A stretch of DNA of 64,000 nucleotides from Sunxiuqinia indica (GCF_009847015.1 NZ_WVEM01000003.1:366848-430847); one strand, 5' to 3'; shown: positions 25,090 to 34,545, counted from the stretch's first letter. Program-made: numbers and translations. The notes: a model not told the origin generated them from the letters alone.

Positions 25090-27276
25090 ATGAACAAACA
25101 AATTGAAAGCGCCTGGCAGAAGCTTAAAGCTGTTTGCGAATCATCGCCTTCAGTTGACGATATGTCTGAAATTGAACGAGCATTTCAGTATGCCTATAAC
25201 TCGCTTGGCGACAATGTTTGGCCAACAGGCGAAGTCATTGTTGCTCATTCTGTAGGAGTAGCGCAGGTTGTTGCAGAAGAGGTTGGCCTGGGCGTGAGCT
25301 CCATTGTGGCCGGGCTGCTGCACAATGTAACTTACGAGGAAATTGGCAATCGCCCTACGGTGCATGATATTGAAACGGAGTTCGGATCGGTAGTGGCCAG
25401 TATTTTGGGTGGAATGGCAAAAATCAATGCTCTGGGAACAGATACGGTAGATTTGCACTCTGAAAACTATCGCAAGCTTTTACTGACCATGGCCGGTGAT
25501 GTTCGTGTTATTTTGGTTAAAATTTCCGACCGCATGCAAGTGATGCGCAATTTGGATATTTATCCGGAAGCGGTTCGTCAAAAAATATCGTTGGAGACAG
25601 CGCATCTTTACGCTCCGCTGGCTCACCGTTTGGGCTTGTATTACATCAATTCGGAGATGCTGGATTTATGCCTGAAATACAGCAACCCAGATAGCTACAA
25701 TTACGTGTCTAAACGTTTGGACGAAAGTCGTGAAGAGCGGAAAAACTTTGTCGCCGAATTTGTAAAGCCCATTGAGGAAAAATTGAAAGCACGTGGGTTC
25801 CAGTTTGAGATGAAAGCTAGAACAAAAGCGATCAATTCCATTTGGAAAAAGATGCAAAACAGCAAGGTTAGCTTCGACGAGGTGTATGATTTGTTTGCGA
25901 TTCGGGTGATTCTGGATTCGAAGCCCGAATTGGAAAAATCGGATTGCTGGCAGGTTTATTCCATTGTTACCGATGAGTATCAATCCAACCCGGAACGGAT
26001 GCGCGATTGGATTACGTTACCCAAATCAAATGGTTATGAAAGTTTGCATGCTACGGTTTTAGGCCCTCATAAAAAGTGGGTTGAAATTCAGATCCGGACA
26101 AAACGAATGGATGAGATTGCCGAGAAGGGCTTGGCGGCTCACTGGAAATACAAAGGAGGAACTGCCAGTACCGAAATGGAAAACTGGCTGGCCAATGTGC
26201 GCGATATTTTGGAGAATCCAGAGTTGAATGTGGTTGATTTTATTGACGATTTCAATACCAATATTTATTCGGATGAAATTTTTGTTTTTACCCCTAAAGG
26301 CGATTTAAAACGATTGCCGGCCGGCGCAACTCTGCTCGATTTTGCTTATGAGATTCACTCTGAAGTTGGAGACCACTGCGTTGGAGGAATGCTGAATGGC
26401 AAGAAGGTTACCTTGAGATATAAAGTAAAGAACGGTGATCAGATCTCGATTGATACTTCGGTAAAGCAAAAACCGAAACTGGATTGGTTGGATTTTGTGA
26501 AAACCACCCGTGCAAAAACACGCATCAAATCCAGTGTCAACGAGGAGCGGAAAATTGAAGCGGAGAACGGGAAGGAGATTTTATTACGTAAATTAAAAAA
26601 CTGGAAGATAGATTATAACGATGAGTTAATCCGGATGCTTCTGAAGCATTACAATCTGAAATTAGCGCAGGATTTGTATTATAATATTTCAGTAGGAAAG
26701 ATTGATCCGTTAGCCATTAAGGAATTGGTTGTAGAAAAGGAAACAGAACCAACCGTAAAACAGAAGATTGAGGATGTTTTAGCCGCCGATGATTTGAAGG
26801 AGTTGAGTTTTTCAGGTGGTGATGATTACCTGGTGATTGACAACAATTTGAAAAATGTAAATCATAAGTTAGCTCCTTGTTGTAATCCGATTTTTGGGGA
26901 TCTGATTTTTGGATTTGTAACCATTAAAGAGGGTATAAAAATTCATCGTCGCTCTTGTCCAAATGCAAAACAATTGATTGAACGATATCCTTATCGGGTG
27001 ATCCCTGCAAAGTGGCGCGATTCGGAAAAGCGTTCCTCATTTCAGGCTACTATTCGTGTTTCAGGAACCGATGATGCCGGTATTGTTACACAAATCTCGC
27101 ACGTCATTTCAAAAGATGTAAGCGTTCAGATGCGTTCCATTAATATTGATGCGGAAAATGGTGAATTTGAAGGAACATTGCGGGTCTTTGTAAACAACCT
27201 GGATCACTTGGATTTCTTATTGAAAAAACTGCAAAACATAAAAGGAGTAATCAATGTGTCAAGAGCTGATACTTAA
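25090..27276 (+). CDS. RelA/SpoT family (p)ppGpp synthetase with degenerate hydrolase site
   Basis: Stringent-response enzyme of 728 residues. Domains in order: HD-type hydrolase (about 40-190), synthetase (about 230-370, with RMRDWITLPKSNGYESLHATV and EIQIRTKRMDEIAEKGLAAHWKYK), TGS (about 395-455), helical, a zinc-finger/CC domain (APCCNP, HRRSCPN) and a C-terminal ACT domain. The HD motif reads LLHNVTYEE: His78-Asn79 where hydrolases have His-Asp, and the following ED is YE, so ppGpp hydrolysis is probably lost. The synthetase charge motif is RMRD, nearer the RxKD of bifunctional enzymes than the EFDD of RelA. The start at ATG 25090 is 10 codons inside the longest frame. Confidence 0.92.
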   Translation: MNKQIESAWQKLKAVCESSPSVDDMSEIERAFQYAYNSLGDNVWPTGEVIVAHSVGVAQVVAEEVGLGVSSIVAGLLHNVTYEEIGNRPTVHDIETEFGSVVASILGGMAKINALGTDTVDLHSENYRKLLLTMAGDVRVILVKISDRMQVMRNLDIYPEAVRQKISLETAHLYAPLAHRLGLYYINSEMLDLCLKYSNPDSYNYVSKRLDESREERKNFVAEFVKPIEEKLKARGFQFEMKARTKAINSIWKKMQNSKVSFDEVYDLFAIRVILDSKPELEKSDCWQVYSIVTDEYQSNPERMRDWITLPKSNGYESLHATVLGPHKKWVEIQIRTKRMDEIAEKGLAAHWKYKGGTASTEMENWLANVRDILENPELNVVDFIDDFNTNIYSDEIFVFTPKGDLKRLPAGATLLDFAYEIHSEVGDHCVGGMLNGKKVTLRYKVKNGDQISIDTSVKQKPKLDWLDFVKTTRAKTRIKSSVNEERKIEAENGKEILLRKLKNWKIDYNDELIRMLLKHYNLKLAQDLYYNISVGKIDPLAIKELVVEKETEPTVKQKIEDVLAADDLKELSFSGGDDYLVIDNNLKNVNHKLAPCCNPIFGDLIFGFVTIKEGIKIHRRSCPNAKQLIERYPYRVIPAKWRDSEKRSSFQATIRVSGTDDAGIVTQISHVISKDVSVQMRSINIDAENGEFEGTLRVFVNNLDHLDFLLKKLQNIKGVINVSRADT

Positions 27277-27303
27277 AAACACATCTGGTAGTAAGAGAAA
27301 ATC

Positions 27304-27354
27304 GAAAGCAGTTGAGAGCAGTCGGGTAGGGGCGTTCTCAATTGCTTTTTTTTT
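27304..27354 (+). terminator. Terminator after the RelA/SpoT gene
   Basis: AAAGCAgTTGAGA pairs with TCTCAATTGCTTT, followed by a T-run. Confidence 0.8.
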
Positions 27355-27356
27355 AT

Positions 27357-27407
27357 AATTCTTAAAGGGCTCTGCCAAAGGAGTAGTCAGCTTTAAGAAT
27401 TTTTTAT
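27357..27407. terminator. Second hairpin between convergent genes, likely terminator of lacI-type gene
   Basis: AATTCTTAAAG (27357-27367) pairs perfectly with CTTTAAGAATT (27391-27401). T-runs flank both sides, so it can act on either strand; it lies 19 nt past the stop of the minus-strand regulator. Confidence 0.65.
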
Positions 27408-27425
27408 TTCAAGGTTTAAAACGAA

Positions 27426-28451
27426 TTATTTTTTCATCGATGATTCCCTGACGATCAGTTCCGTTGGCATGGTAATCGTTTGATAACTTCTCGGAGTTAG
27501 CTTATTTTCAATCTCATTAAGAATCAGCTGAGCCGCTTTTTGTCCCATTTCGTATGCTGGCTGCTTCAAGGTTGAAATAGATGGGGTAACAACTTCGGAA
27601 AAGGGCTCATTACTAAAACCTACGATACCAAAGTCTTCAGGGACTCGGATGCCAACCGATTTTAAATAAACAATCATACTTAAGGCCGACGTATCATTTC
27701 CACAAAAAACGGCGTCAGGTGGATTTTTCAACGCCAATAGTTTCTTTATGGCTTCCTGCCCGTCTATACGTGTTAGCTTATTAAAAATAATTAGTTCATC
27801 CTCTGCCGGAAGGCTATTTTTCTTCAGTGCATCTTTGTAACCTTCCATACGTTCGTGGTAGGTATTTAACACTGTTGGTCCGGCAAGGTGGGCAATTCTT
27901 TTATATCCTTGGTCAATTAAGTGTTGCGTAGCCTTAAAACCACAAGCAAAATCATCAACAACAATTTTATTGGTTTCAAGTTGAGGCGCAATCCGGTCGA
28001 AGAATACTAACGGAATATTTTTGTTAGTAAACAATTGAAAATGGTCAAATTCGTTGGTTTGCATACTTAGCGAAGTAATCAAACCATCAACCCGGTTGGA
28101 AAATAGGGAATGGATAATTTGCTTTTCCTTTTCTAACTGGTCTTTCGACTGAGAAATAATAACATTATATCCGGCGTCAAAAGCGACATCTTCTACGCCA
28201 CTAATAAAGGTCGAGAAAAAATGGCGGTTAACAAGTGGAACCACAATTCCAATGGTGTTGGTGCGCTGATTACGTAAGTTTGATGCGATGGTATTTGGCT
28301 GATATCCGAGCTTAAGTGCAAGCGACTTGATCTTGGCTTTTGTTGCCTTGCTGATACGCGGATTATCATTTAAAGCCCTTGAAACAGTGGATGCGGAGAT
28401 GTTAAGTTCCTTCGCAATGTCATGAATTGTGATTGAGGTTTTCTTGTCCAT
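27426..28451 (-). CDS. LacI family transcriptional regulator of uronate genes
   Basis: A 341-residue repressor: N-terminal helix-turn-helix ITIHDIAKELNISASTVSRALN with hinge helix (TIASNLRNQRTNTIGIVVP), then a periplasmic-binding-type ligand domain (about 62-335, with VDGLITSLS, CGNDTSALSMIVYL, GIVGFSNEPFSEVVTPSIST). It faces the kduI-kduD-DUF4861 operon, and a perfect operator-like palindrome lies on that operon's promoter, so it probably responds to a uronate catabolite such as KDG. The ligand is inferred from context. Confidence 0.9.
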   Translation of the reverse strand: MDKKTSITIHDIAKELNISASTVSRALNDNPRISKATKAKIKSLALKLGYQPNTIASNLRNQRTNTIGIVVPLVNRHFFSTFISGVEDVAFDAGYNVIISQSKDQLEKEKQIIHSLFSNRVDGLITSLSMQTNEFDHFQLFTNKNIPLVFFDRIAPQLETNKIVVDDFACGFKATQHLIDQGYKRIAHLAGPTVLNTYHERMEGYKDALKKNSLPAEDELIIFNKLTRIDGQEAIKKLLALKNPPDAVFCGNDTSALSMIVYLKSVGIRVPEDFGIVGFSNEPFSEVVTPSISTLKQPAYEMGQKAAQLILNEIENKLTPRSYQTITMPTELIVRESSMKK

Positions 28452-28547
28452 CTTTTATTTTAAAAACCGGAAATCATCTGGCCTTTTTAGTTAAGTTTTT
28501 ACCTGAATGCAAATATGATAATTATTTTTCAATTAGAATAAAAAATT

Positions 28548-28565
28548 AATGCAATCGATTGCATT
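28548..28565. promoter_or_regulatory. Perfect 18-bp LacI-type operator
   Basis: AATGCAATCGATTGCATT is a perfect palindrome with the central CG typical of LacI/GalR operators. It overlaps the -33 TTG (28559-28561) of the promoter reading toward kduI, so a bound repressor would block that promoter. It lies 97 nt before the regulator's own start and could also give autorepression. Confidence 0.8.
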
Positions 28566-28589
28566 TCTTGTTTCTTTGTAATAAATTTG
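28559..28589 (+). promoter_or_regulatory. Promoter of the kduI-kduD operon
   Basis: TTG (28559-28561), 20 nt, TAAATTTG (28582-28589). The start site near 28596 leaves a leader of about 225 nt before kduI in which I see an imperfect inverted repeat (28600-28634) and otherwise nothing recognisable. The whole 370-base gap between the regulator and kduI holds no gene. Confidence 0.65.
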
Positions 28590-28821
28590 TGGTGTTTTAG
28601 CGAATGGAAACGAATGTTTGGTTTTCATTTTCGCAGTGTTCTAAACATTCTGCAATTATTATTGGTTGACAAGATATAGGAATGAATGTAAAATATGCAC
28701 GGATGTGTGGCTTCGACTAAAAATAGAACATAAGAATTGAAAATCTAAGATTAGTTGGGCCTTATAAATGTTGTATAACTGAATACAGAAGAAAGCGAAA
28801 CCGTATAAAATTAATAAGATT

Positions 28822-29664
28822 ATGGCAATAAATTTTGAAGAAAGGTATGCATATCATCCAGAGGATTTTAAATCGTATGATACCGAAAAGATAAGAAAAG
28901 AATTTCTGGTAGAAAAAGTAATGCAAGACGATGCTATTAATTTGGTATATTCACATATCGAGCGTTACATCGTTGGAGGAGCTGTTCCTGTAACCAAAGA
29001 ACTGACGCTGGGAACTGTAGATGCACTTAAAGCAAATTACTTTTGCGAGCGTCGTGAAGTGGGTATTATTAATGTCGGTGGAACCGGAAGCGTTGTTGTT
29101 GATGGTACTGAATATGTGATGGATTTCAAGGAGGCTTTATACATTGGGAAAGGTGCAAAAGAAGTTGCTTTTAAATCGGCTGATGGTAAAAAACCTGCAC
29201 GTTTTTACTTTAATTCGGCTCCTGCTCACAAGGAATTTCCAACAAAACATGTAACCTTGAAAGACGCCAATGTACTACAACTTGGATCGTTGAAAACTTC
29301 AAATGAGCGTGAGATCAACCAGTTGTTGATTAATAAGGTTGTTGACACTTGTCAATTGCAAATGGGAATGACCGAATTGAAGCCGGGAAGTGTTTGGAAT
29401 ACCATGCCAGCGCATACGCACAGTCGTAGAAATGAGGTGTATTTCTATTTTAATGTCCCTGAAGATCAGGCTGTATGTCATTTTATGGGACAACCTCAGG
29501 AAACTCGTCACTTGTGGATGAAGAATGAGCAGGCTGTAATTTCTCCAAGTTGGTCAATCCACTCGGCTGCGGGAACAAGCAATTACATATTTATCTGGGG
29601 AATGGCTGGCGAGAACCTCGATTATACCGATATGGACATTATTCAACCAACCCAATTGAAATAA
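28822..29664 (+). CDS. kduI: 5-dehydro-4-deoxy-D-glucuronate isomerase
   Basis: Converts 5-keto-4-deoxyuronate (from pectin, alginate-like or glycosaminoglycan disaccharides after lyase cleavage) to 2,5-diketo-3-deoxygluconate. A 280-residue bicupin with the conserved FERRE-type region ([15 protein letters not shown]) and the zinc site with [16 protein letters not shown] (His, Glu) and [21 protein letters not shown] (His). Typical length and motifs of KduI. First gene of the kdu operon, 22 nt before kduD. Confidence 0.96.
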   Translation: MAINFEERYAYHPEDFKSYDTEKIRKEFLVEKVMQDDAINLVYSHIERYIVGGAVPVTKELTLGTVDALKANYFCERREVGIINVGGTGSVVVDGTEYVMDFKEALYIGKGAKEVAFKSADGKKPARFYFNSAPAHKEFPTKHVTLKDANVLQLGSLKTSNEREINQLLINKVVDTCQLQMGMTELKPGSVWNTMPAHTHSRRNEVYFYFNVPEDQAVCHFMGQPQETRHLWMKNEQAVISPSWSIHSAAGTSNYIFIWGMAGENLDYTDMDIIQPTQLK

Positions 29665-29686
29665 GATAATCAACAAAAGAAATAAA

Positions 29687-30481
29687 ATGAACGAATTATT
29701 TGATTTATCAGGGAAAGTAGCCTTGGTTACCGGGGGAACACACGGTATTGGAATGGCTATTGGTAAAGTTTTGGGTAAAGCCGGAGCTAAAATTTGTGTA
29801 AACGACCTTTCAGATGAGAAGCTTGCAGCTTGTAAGGAAGAATATAAAAAAGACGGTATCGACGTTTTTACTGTAAAATTTAATGTTACCAGCGAAGAAG
29901 AAGTTGATTACGGAATTGGTGAAATTGAAAAAAATGTTGGCGATGTAGATATTTTGGTAAACAATGCCGGAATCATTAAGCGTATTCCAATTTTGGATAT
30001 GCCTGTTGCTGATTTCAAGCAAGTAATTGATGTTGATTTGGTAGCTCCTTTGATCGTCGCAAAACGTGTTGCACCTAAAATGATTGAAAAGCGCAGCGGA
30101 AAAATCATTAACATGTGTTCGATGATGAGCGTTTACGGACGTAACTCAGTATCTGCTTATGCCTCGGCAAAAGGTGGTTTGAAGCTGTTAACAGCAAATA
30201 TGTGCTGCGAGTGGGCAAAATACAACATTCAGATTAATGGTATTGGTCCGGGTTATATTGCGACTTCGCAAACTGCAGAGATTCGCGAAGGCGGTCATCC
30301 ATTCAACGACTTGGTGATGACCCGTACTCCCGCCGGACGTTGGGGAGAACCTGAAGATGTCGGCAATGCGGCAATGTTCTTGTCGTCAAAAGCAGCCGAC
30401 TTTGTAAACGGACATGTCCTTTATGTTGATGGCGGAATTTTAGCCAACTTCGGTTACGTAAAAGGCGAAAACGATTTATAA
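29687..30481 (+). CDS. kduD: 2-dehydro-3-deoxy-D-gluconate 5-dehydrogenase
   Basis: SDR-family reductase of 264 residues that turns 2,5-diketo-3-deoxygluconate into KDG with NADH. Motifs: TGGTHGIGMAIG (cofactor), NNAGI, catalytic Ser-Tyr-Lys in CSMMSVYG and YASAKGGLK, and C-terminal GRWGEPEDVGNAAMFLSSKAADFVNGHVLYVDGG. KduD is separated from gluconate 5-dehydrogenase mainly by context; the adjoining kduI settles it. Confidence 0.94.
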   Translation: MNELFDLSGKVALVTGGTHGIGMAIGKVLGKAGAKICVNDLSDEKLAACKEEYKKDGIDVFTVKFNVTSEEEVDYGIGEIEKNVGDVDILVNNAGIIKRIPILDMPVADFKQVIDVDLVAPLIVAKRVAPKMIEKRSGKIINMCSMMSVYGRNSVSAYASAKGGLKLLTANMCCEWAKYNIQINGIGPGYIATSQTAEIREGGHPFNDLVMTRTPAGRWGEPEDVGNAAMFLSSKAADFVNGHVLYVDGGILANFGYVKGENDL

Positions 30482-30490
30482 TAATATATT

Positions 30491-30541
30491 AAAAGAGATT
30501 TTACTGCTCTCCACGGAGACAGTAGAATCTCTTTACTTTTT
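30491..30541 (+). terminator. Hairpin between kduD and the DUF4861 gene
   Basis: AAAGAGATTtTACTG pairs with CAGTAgAATCTCTTT and is followed by a T-rich stretch. It could be a partial terminator or a stabilising hairpin that lowers expression of the downstream lipoprotein gene within the same operon. Confidence 0.7.
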
Positions 30542-30579
30542 TGTCCCTTTTCAACTATTATAAAAATAAAATCTTCGAC

Positions 30580-31854
30580 ATGAGAAGACTGGTATATGTT
30601 TCATTCGTGCTGGCAGCAGGATTATTTTCCTGTTCTGTACCTGAAAATCAGATAACGTTGAGAAATTCGATGGATGTTAATCGTCCTGATGAAACTATTG
30701 TTATCCAACGAGATAAACTAGAGCAAAAACTGGGTGCTATTGAAGCAGGACTTGTGCCAATGTTGAAACACGAAGATGTCACAGTTCCGTCGCAAGTTGA
30801 TGACTTGGATGGAGATGGAGAATGGGATGAGTTGGTGATTAACTTGGATTTTGCTGCTTCAGAGGAAATTACGTTAACCGCGGAAATGGTATCTGTTGCC
30901 GATTTTCCTGAGTTTGAAAAACGTACCAATGTGCGTTTGGGAATCGTTCAGGATGACCACAGTTACAAAGAATTTGATTATTATGAAGCACCTAGTTGCA
31001 AAGATAGTTTTCAGATTATTGCACAAGGCGAAAGTGTGAATTGGGAAAATGATAAAATGGGTTTTCGTAATTACTTCGATTGTCGTAATGTAAAAGACTT
31101 ATTCGGAAAGCTAAAACCCGGTTTAATTATCGATAAAATCCATACTCCGGAAATGGGGAGCTATCACGAATTAGCCGATTGGGGAATGGATGTGTTGCAC
31201 TGTGGAAATAGTCTTGGTGCCGGTGGCTTAGCAATGCTGGAGAACGATTCGCTATTTCGTCTCGGATCAACAGATGTTTACGAGTATCAAAAAATTGCTG
31301 AAGGGCCGGTTCGTTCGGTATTCGATTTAAAATATAATGGATGGGATGTGAACGGCGAGAAACTAGAGGCCGTTGAACGAATCTCAATTTACCCGGGAAA
31401 ATACTGGTTTCAGTCTGATGTAACTGTTACAGGCTTTTCGGGCGAAAAGCAGTTGGCTACCGGTATTGTAACCAGCAAACTTACCAATGAACCCTATGCC
31501 TTTGATGCTGGCGATCATTTTTCGGCAATTGCCACGCTCGATGTGCAATCGTTGAATAATGACGAGCTGGGAATGGCGGTTATGGTTCCGGAAGACGAAC
31601 TATCGAAAGTTGACAGAACAACCGATATCAACTATTTCGAGAAGGGCTATCAAACTGTGCCAGCGAAAAACTTTAGCATCGTAATTTCTGAAACTTACTA
31701 TGTGGCGCAGAAAATTGAAAATAACAAACCCGCACGACATTACTTTTTTGCAGTTTGGGGACTAGAAAATCCAAAATGGAAAGAAATTGAAAACTTTAAA
31801 GCTTACATGAATCATGAAGCTGAAAAATTAAATAGCCCTATAGTAGTTATTTAA
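30580..31854 (+). CDS. DUF4861 family lipoprotein
   Basis: A 424-residue exported protein with lipobox LFSC (cysteine near 18). The body is beta-rich and matches the DUF4861 family, which recurs beside uronate and unsaturated-oligosaccharide genes in Bacteroidota polysaccharide utilisation loci; the fold is thought to be a galactose-mutarotase-like beta-sandwich. The DDLDGDGEWDELV stretch is a calcium-loop-like segment. Activity not established. ATG 30580 is chosen since the frame upstream runs into the kduD hairpin. Follows kduI-kduD, so probably handles the same substrate in the periplasm. Confidence 0.83.
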   Translation: MRRLVYVSFVLAAGLFSCSVPENQITLRNSMDVNRPDETIVIQRDKLEQKLGAIEAGLVPMLKHEDVTVPSQVDDLDGDGEWDELVINLDFAASEEITLTAEMVSVADFPEFEKRTNVRLGIVQDDHSYKEFDYYEAPSCKDSFQIIAQGESVNWENDKMGFRNYFDCRNVKDLFGKLKPGLIIDKIHTPEMGSYHELADWGMDVLHCGNSLGAGGLAMLENDSLFRLGSTDVYEYQKIAEGPVRSVFDLKYNGWDVNGEKLEAVERISIYPGKYWFQSDVTVTGFSGEKQLATGIVTSKLTNEPYAFDAGDHFSAIATLDVQSLNNDELGMAVMVPEDELSKVDRTTDINYFEKGYQTVPAKNFSIVISETYYVAQKIENNKPARHYFFAVWGLENPKWKEIENFKAYMNHEAEKLNSPIVVI

Positions 31855-31880
31855 AAACGGGATAGTTTATTATTTTAGGT

Positions 31881-31913
31881 AAAGGGGAGTCGTGTATGCG
31901 ACTCCTTTTTTTA
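31881..31913 (+). terminator. Terminator after the DUF4861 gene
   Basis: AAAGGGGAGTCG pairs with CGACTCCTTT around TGTATG, followed by T7. Ends the kdu operon. Confidence 0.88.
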
Positions 31914-32021
31914 TAGCAGTAAAAGCGGATTCTACTATTCTCATTCATTTTTTGTAGATTCGGTTTTTAGTTTTGATAAAAGAAGATGTGTGCTATCTGG
32001 ACTTTTAATTAGCTTACTGGT

Positions 32022-33308
32022 ATGGTATTAAATTATATATGGGTCGGATTTTTTTTGGTCGCTTTTTTAGTTGCCGTTATTCGGGTGCTTGGCTATTTAT
32101 TTCGCGACTTTTTTGCGGATGCATTAGGTATCATTTTTACAGAAGTTGATCTCCATGTTTTTAAAGATATGGTCGATGCTTCCTTTTCAATGGCAACCGC
32201 CAGTGTCGATCTTATCATTGCTTTAATTGGTGTGATGGTTTTATGGCTCGGAATCATGAAAGTAGGGGAAGATGGTGGCGCCGTGAATATTATTGCGCGT
32301 ATTTTTGGCCCTTTCTTCAATAAGCTTTTTCCGGAACTTCCTAAAAATCATAAATCAATTGGGGCTATGATGATGAACCTTTCGGCCAATATGCTGGGAT
32401 TGGATAATGCCGCAACACCCTTGGGGCTTAAAGCCATGGAAGATTTGCAAGAGCTAAATGTTGAAAAAGAAAAAGCATCCAATGCGCAAATTATGTTTCT
32501 GGTTTTGAATACCTCGGGTTTGACGGTTATTCCGGTGAGTATTCTGGCTTACCGTGTTGCTGCTGAGTCGCAGATGGTTTCCGTTATTTTTCTACCTATT
32601 TTATTAGCGACCTATTTTTCTACGCTTGCAGGATTAATTTCGGTTTCCATTTATCAGCGAATCAACCTTTTTAACAAAGTGGTTATCGCATATATTGGTA
32701 CAGCAACAGCCTGCATTGCCGGATTATTGTGGTGGTTTTCTACCTTGAATCAGGATCAAATAACGAAAGTCTCTTCTTTTGGCGGTAATCTAATCATCTT
32801 CTTGATAATTATTTCTTTTCTGTTTTTGGCATTTAGGAAAAAGATTGATGTATACAACTCCTTTATTACCGGAGCAAAAGATGGGTTTAATGTCGCTATT
32901 AAAATTATTCCCTACCTGGTAGCGATGCTTGTTGCCATTGGCGTATTTCGGGCATCTGGAGCCATGGATATAGTGATCGGTGGAATAAAAGGACTTGTTT
33001 CGTTGGTTGGATTCAATACCGATTTTGTTGATGCGCTCCCCGTTGCATTTATGAAACCCTTGAGTGGGAGTGGAGCAAGAGGAGCCATGCTTGAAATTTA
33101 TAATAATCCCAATTTTGGTCCCGACTCATTTGCCGGTTTATTATCGTCGGTATTTCAGGGATCAACAGAGACAACCTTTTATACGCTGGCTGTTTACTTT
33201 GGCGCAGTAGGAATTACAAGAACCCGTTATGCTGTAGTATGTGGATTGATTGCAGACCTTACAGGAATTATAGCAGCCATTTTAATAGCGTACTTGTTTT
33301 TCCATTAG
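32022..33308 (+). CDS. fused SpmA-SpmB-like nucleoside-recognition membrane protein
   Basis: A 428-residue integral membrane protein with two halves related to spore maturation proteins A (about 1-210, with MMMNLSANMLGLDNAATPLGLKAM) and B (about 250-428, with KPLSGSGARGAMLEI and SSVFQGSTETTFYTLAVYFGAVGI), both of the nucleoside-recognition (Gate) family. In Firmicutes these are two genes. This organism is not a spore former, so the role is unknown, perhaps transport. A TAGTTTTG -7 box lies at 31968-31975. The gene overlaps the convergent Dabb gene by 4 bases at the stop codons. Confidence 0.9.
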   Translation: MVLNYIWVGFFLVAFLVAVIRVLGYLFRDFFADALGIIFTEVDLHVFKDMVDASFSMATASVDLIIALIGVMVLWLGIMKVGEDGGAVNIIARIFGPFFNKLFPELPKNHKSIGAMMMNLSANMLGLDNAATPLGLKAMEDLQELNVEKEKASNAQIMFLVLNTSGLTVIPVSILAYRVAAESQMVSVIFLPILLATYFSTLAGLISVSIYQRINLFNKVVIAYIGTATACIAGLLWWFSTLNQDQITKVSSFGGNLIIFLIIISFLFLAFRKKIDVYNSFITGAKDGFNVAIKIIPYLVAMLVAIGVFRASGAMDIVIGGIKGLVSLVGFNTDFVDALPVAFMKPLSGSGARGAMLEIYNNPNFGPDSFAGLLSSVFQGSTETTFYTLAVYFGAVGITRTRYAVVCGLIADLTGIIAAILIAYLFFH

Positions 33309-33715
33309 AGTGCATCATAAACGATTACGTTCTCCCAAAGATCACCGTAGTTTTCGATAAACTTTAAATGCGTGGGATGAACCTGGTAGTTATCCTGGTC
33401 AGCTTTATTGTTGAATACTGCCATGTAGGAGTAGGTAAAAGAATCGTCAACAACGTCACGGCTTGATTCTACCGCTTTCCCGATATGATAAAGCTTAATT
33501 TCCGGTATGGTAACCAGTAATTGAAGACCTTCTTCAAAACGTCGGCATGCTTCCTTGCTTTCAGGTTGCTTTAGCCAAAAGTATACATGATGAATATAAC
33601 TGTTCTGAAGCACTATTTTCATTTCGCTGGCACTGACTTTTTTAGATAGAAAGGGAAAGCTAACGAAGCCCAGTCCGGCAATCGATCGTTTAAGAAAATT
33701 CCTGCGGTTTTTCAT
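33305..33715 (-). CDS. Dabb-domain protein with Tat-like signal
   Basis: A 136-residue protein with a twin-arginine-like leader (MKNRRNFLKRSIAGLGFVSFP) and one stress-responsive alpha/beta barrel (Dabb) domain from IHHVYFWLKQPESKEACRRFEEGL to HLKFIENYGDLWENVIVYDAL. Dabb proteins are dimeric ferredoxin-like barrels of diverse function. Encoded 23 nt after kdsA on the same strand, so probably co-transcribed; the link to KDO metabolism is not obvious. Stop codon overlaps that of the convergent spmAB gene. Confidence 0.85.
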   Translation of the reverse strand: MKNRRNFLKRSIAGLGFVSFPFLSKKVSASEMKIVLQNSYIHHVYFWLKQPESKEACRRFEEGLQLLVTIPEIKLYHIGKAVESSRDVVDDSFTYSYMAVFNNKADQDNYQVHPTHLKFIENYGDLWENVIVYDAL

Positions 33716-33738
33716 GGTATTTTGATTTTGAATTCTAA

Positions 33739-34545
33739 CTATAAGCTATCTGTGACTTGTTTTAATAGAACCAGTTTGCTTAGCAACGATTCCAATAGAT
33801 CCAAACGAAGCATATTGGCACCATCTGATTTTGCAACAGAAGGATCAGGGTGGGTTTCAATAAAAATACCGTCGGCACCAACTGCGATACCCGCTTTGGC
33901 GATCGTTTCGATTAGTTCCGGTTTTCCTCCGGTTACTCCTGAAATTTGATTGGGTTGTTGCAGTGAGTGAGTGATGTCTAGAATCACTGGGCAGTTATTC
34001 GTTTTCATTACCGGTATTCCGCGGTAATCAACCACCAAATCCTGGTAGCCAAATGTTGTTCCCCGTTCTGTTAGCATTACCTTGTCGTTACCGGAATCCC
34101 GTACTTTGTCGACGGCAAATTTCATTGACTCGGCAGACAAAAATTGACCTTTCTTAATGTTCACGACTTTGCCGGTTTCGGCAGCTGCAATCAGCAGGTC
34201 GGTTTGCCGGCATAAAAAGGCAGGAATCTGAAGTACATCAACGTATTGAGCGGCGATTGTAGCTTCTGCAGCTGAATGGACATCGGTTACCGTTGGAATA
34301 TTGAATTTCTCACCAACTGCTTTTAAGATACCCAATGCTTTTCCGTCCCCAATTCCGGTAAATGAATCAATACGCGAACGGTTCGCTTTCCGGTACGAGC
34401 CTTTAAACACAAATGGAATCTCAAGGCGACTGCAGATATCTACAAGCTTTTCAGCAATTTCAAAGGCCATTTTTTCTCCTTCGATTACGCAAGGGCCAGC
34501 CAGCAGTATGAAGTTTTTATCCGAATATTTAAGTTTTGGAATCAT
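33739..34545 (-). CDS. kdsA: 3-deoxy-8-phosphooctulonate synthase (KDO-8-P synthase)
   Basis: Condenses arabinose 5-phosphate with PEP for the LPS inner core. A 268-residue TIM barrel with LLAGPCVIEGE, VFKGSYRKANRSRIDSF, TDVHS, LQIPAFLCRQTDLL, KKGQFLS, LTERGTTFGY and the DGIFIETHPDP end. The cysteine in AGPC (near residue 19) marks the metal-dependent class; metal-independent enzymes such as the E. coli one have Asn there. ATG 34545 is preferred to a TTG two codons upstream. Confirms an LPS-bearing outer membrane. Confidence 0.95.
   Translation of the reverse strand: MIPKLKYSDKNFILLAGPCVIEGEKMAFEIAEKLVDICSRLEIPFVFKGSYRKANRSRIDSFTGIGDGKALGILKAVGEKFNIPTVTDVHSAAEATIAAQYVDVLQIPAFLCRQTDLLIAAAETGKVVNIKKGQFLSAESMKFAVDKVRDSGNDKVMLTERGTTFGYQDLVVDYRGIPVMKTNNCPVILDITHSLQQPNQISGVTGGKPELIETIAKAGIAVGADGIFIETHPDPSVAKSDGANMLRLDLLESLLSKLVLLKQVTDSL

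Noticed and set aside
28666..28694. E. coli-like sigma-70 promoter TTGACA-N17-TAAAAT before kduI
   Set aside because: Bacteroidota RNA polymerase does not use this consensus, and a good TTG-N20-TAAATTTG promoter with an operator lies upstream. Probably chance in A+T-rich sequence.
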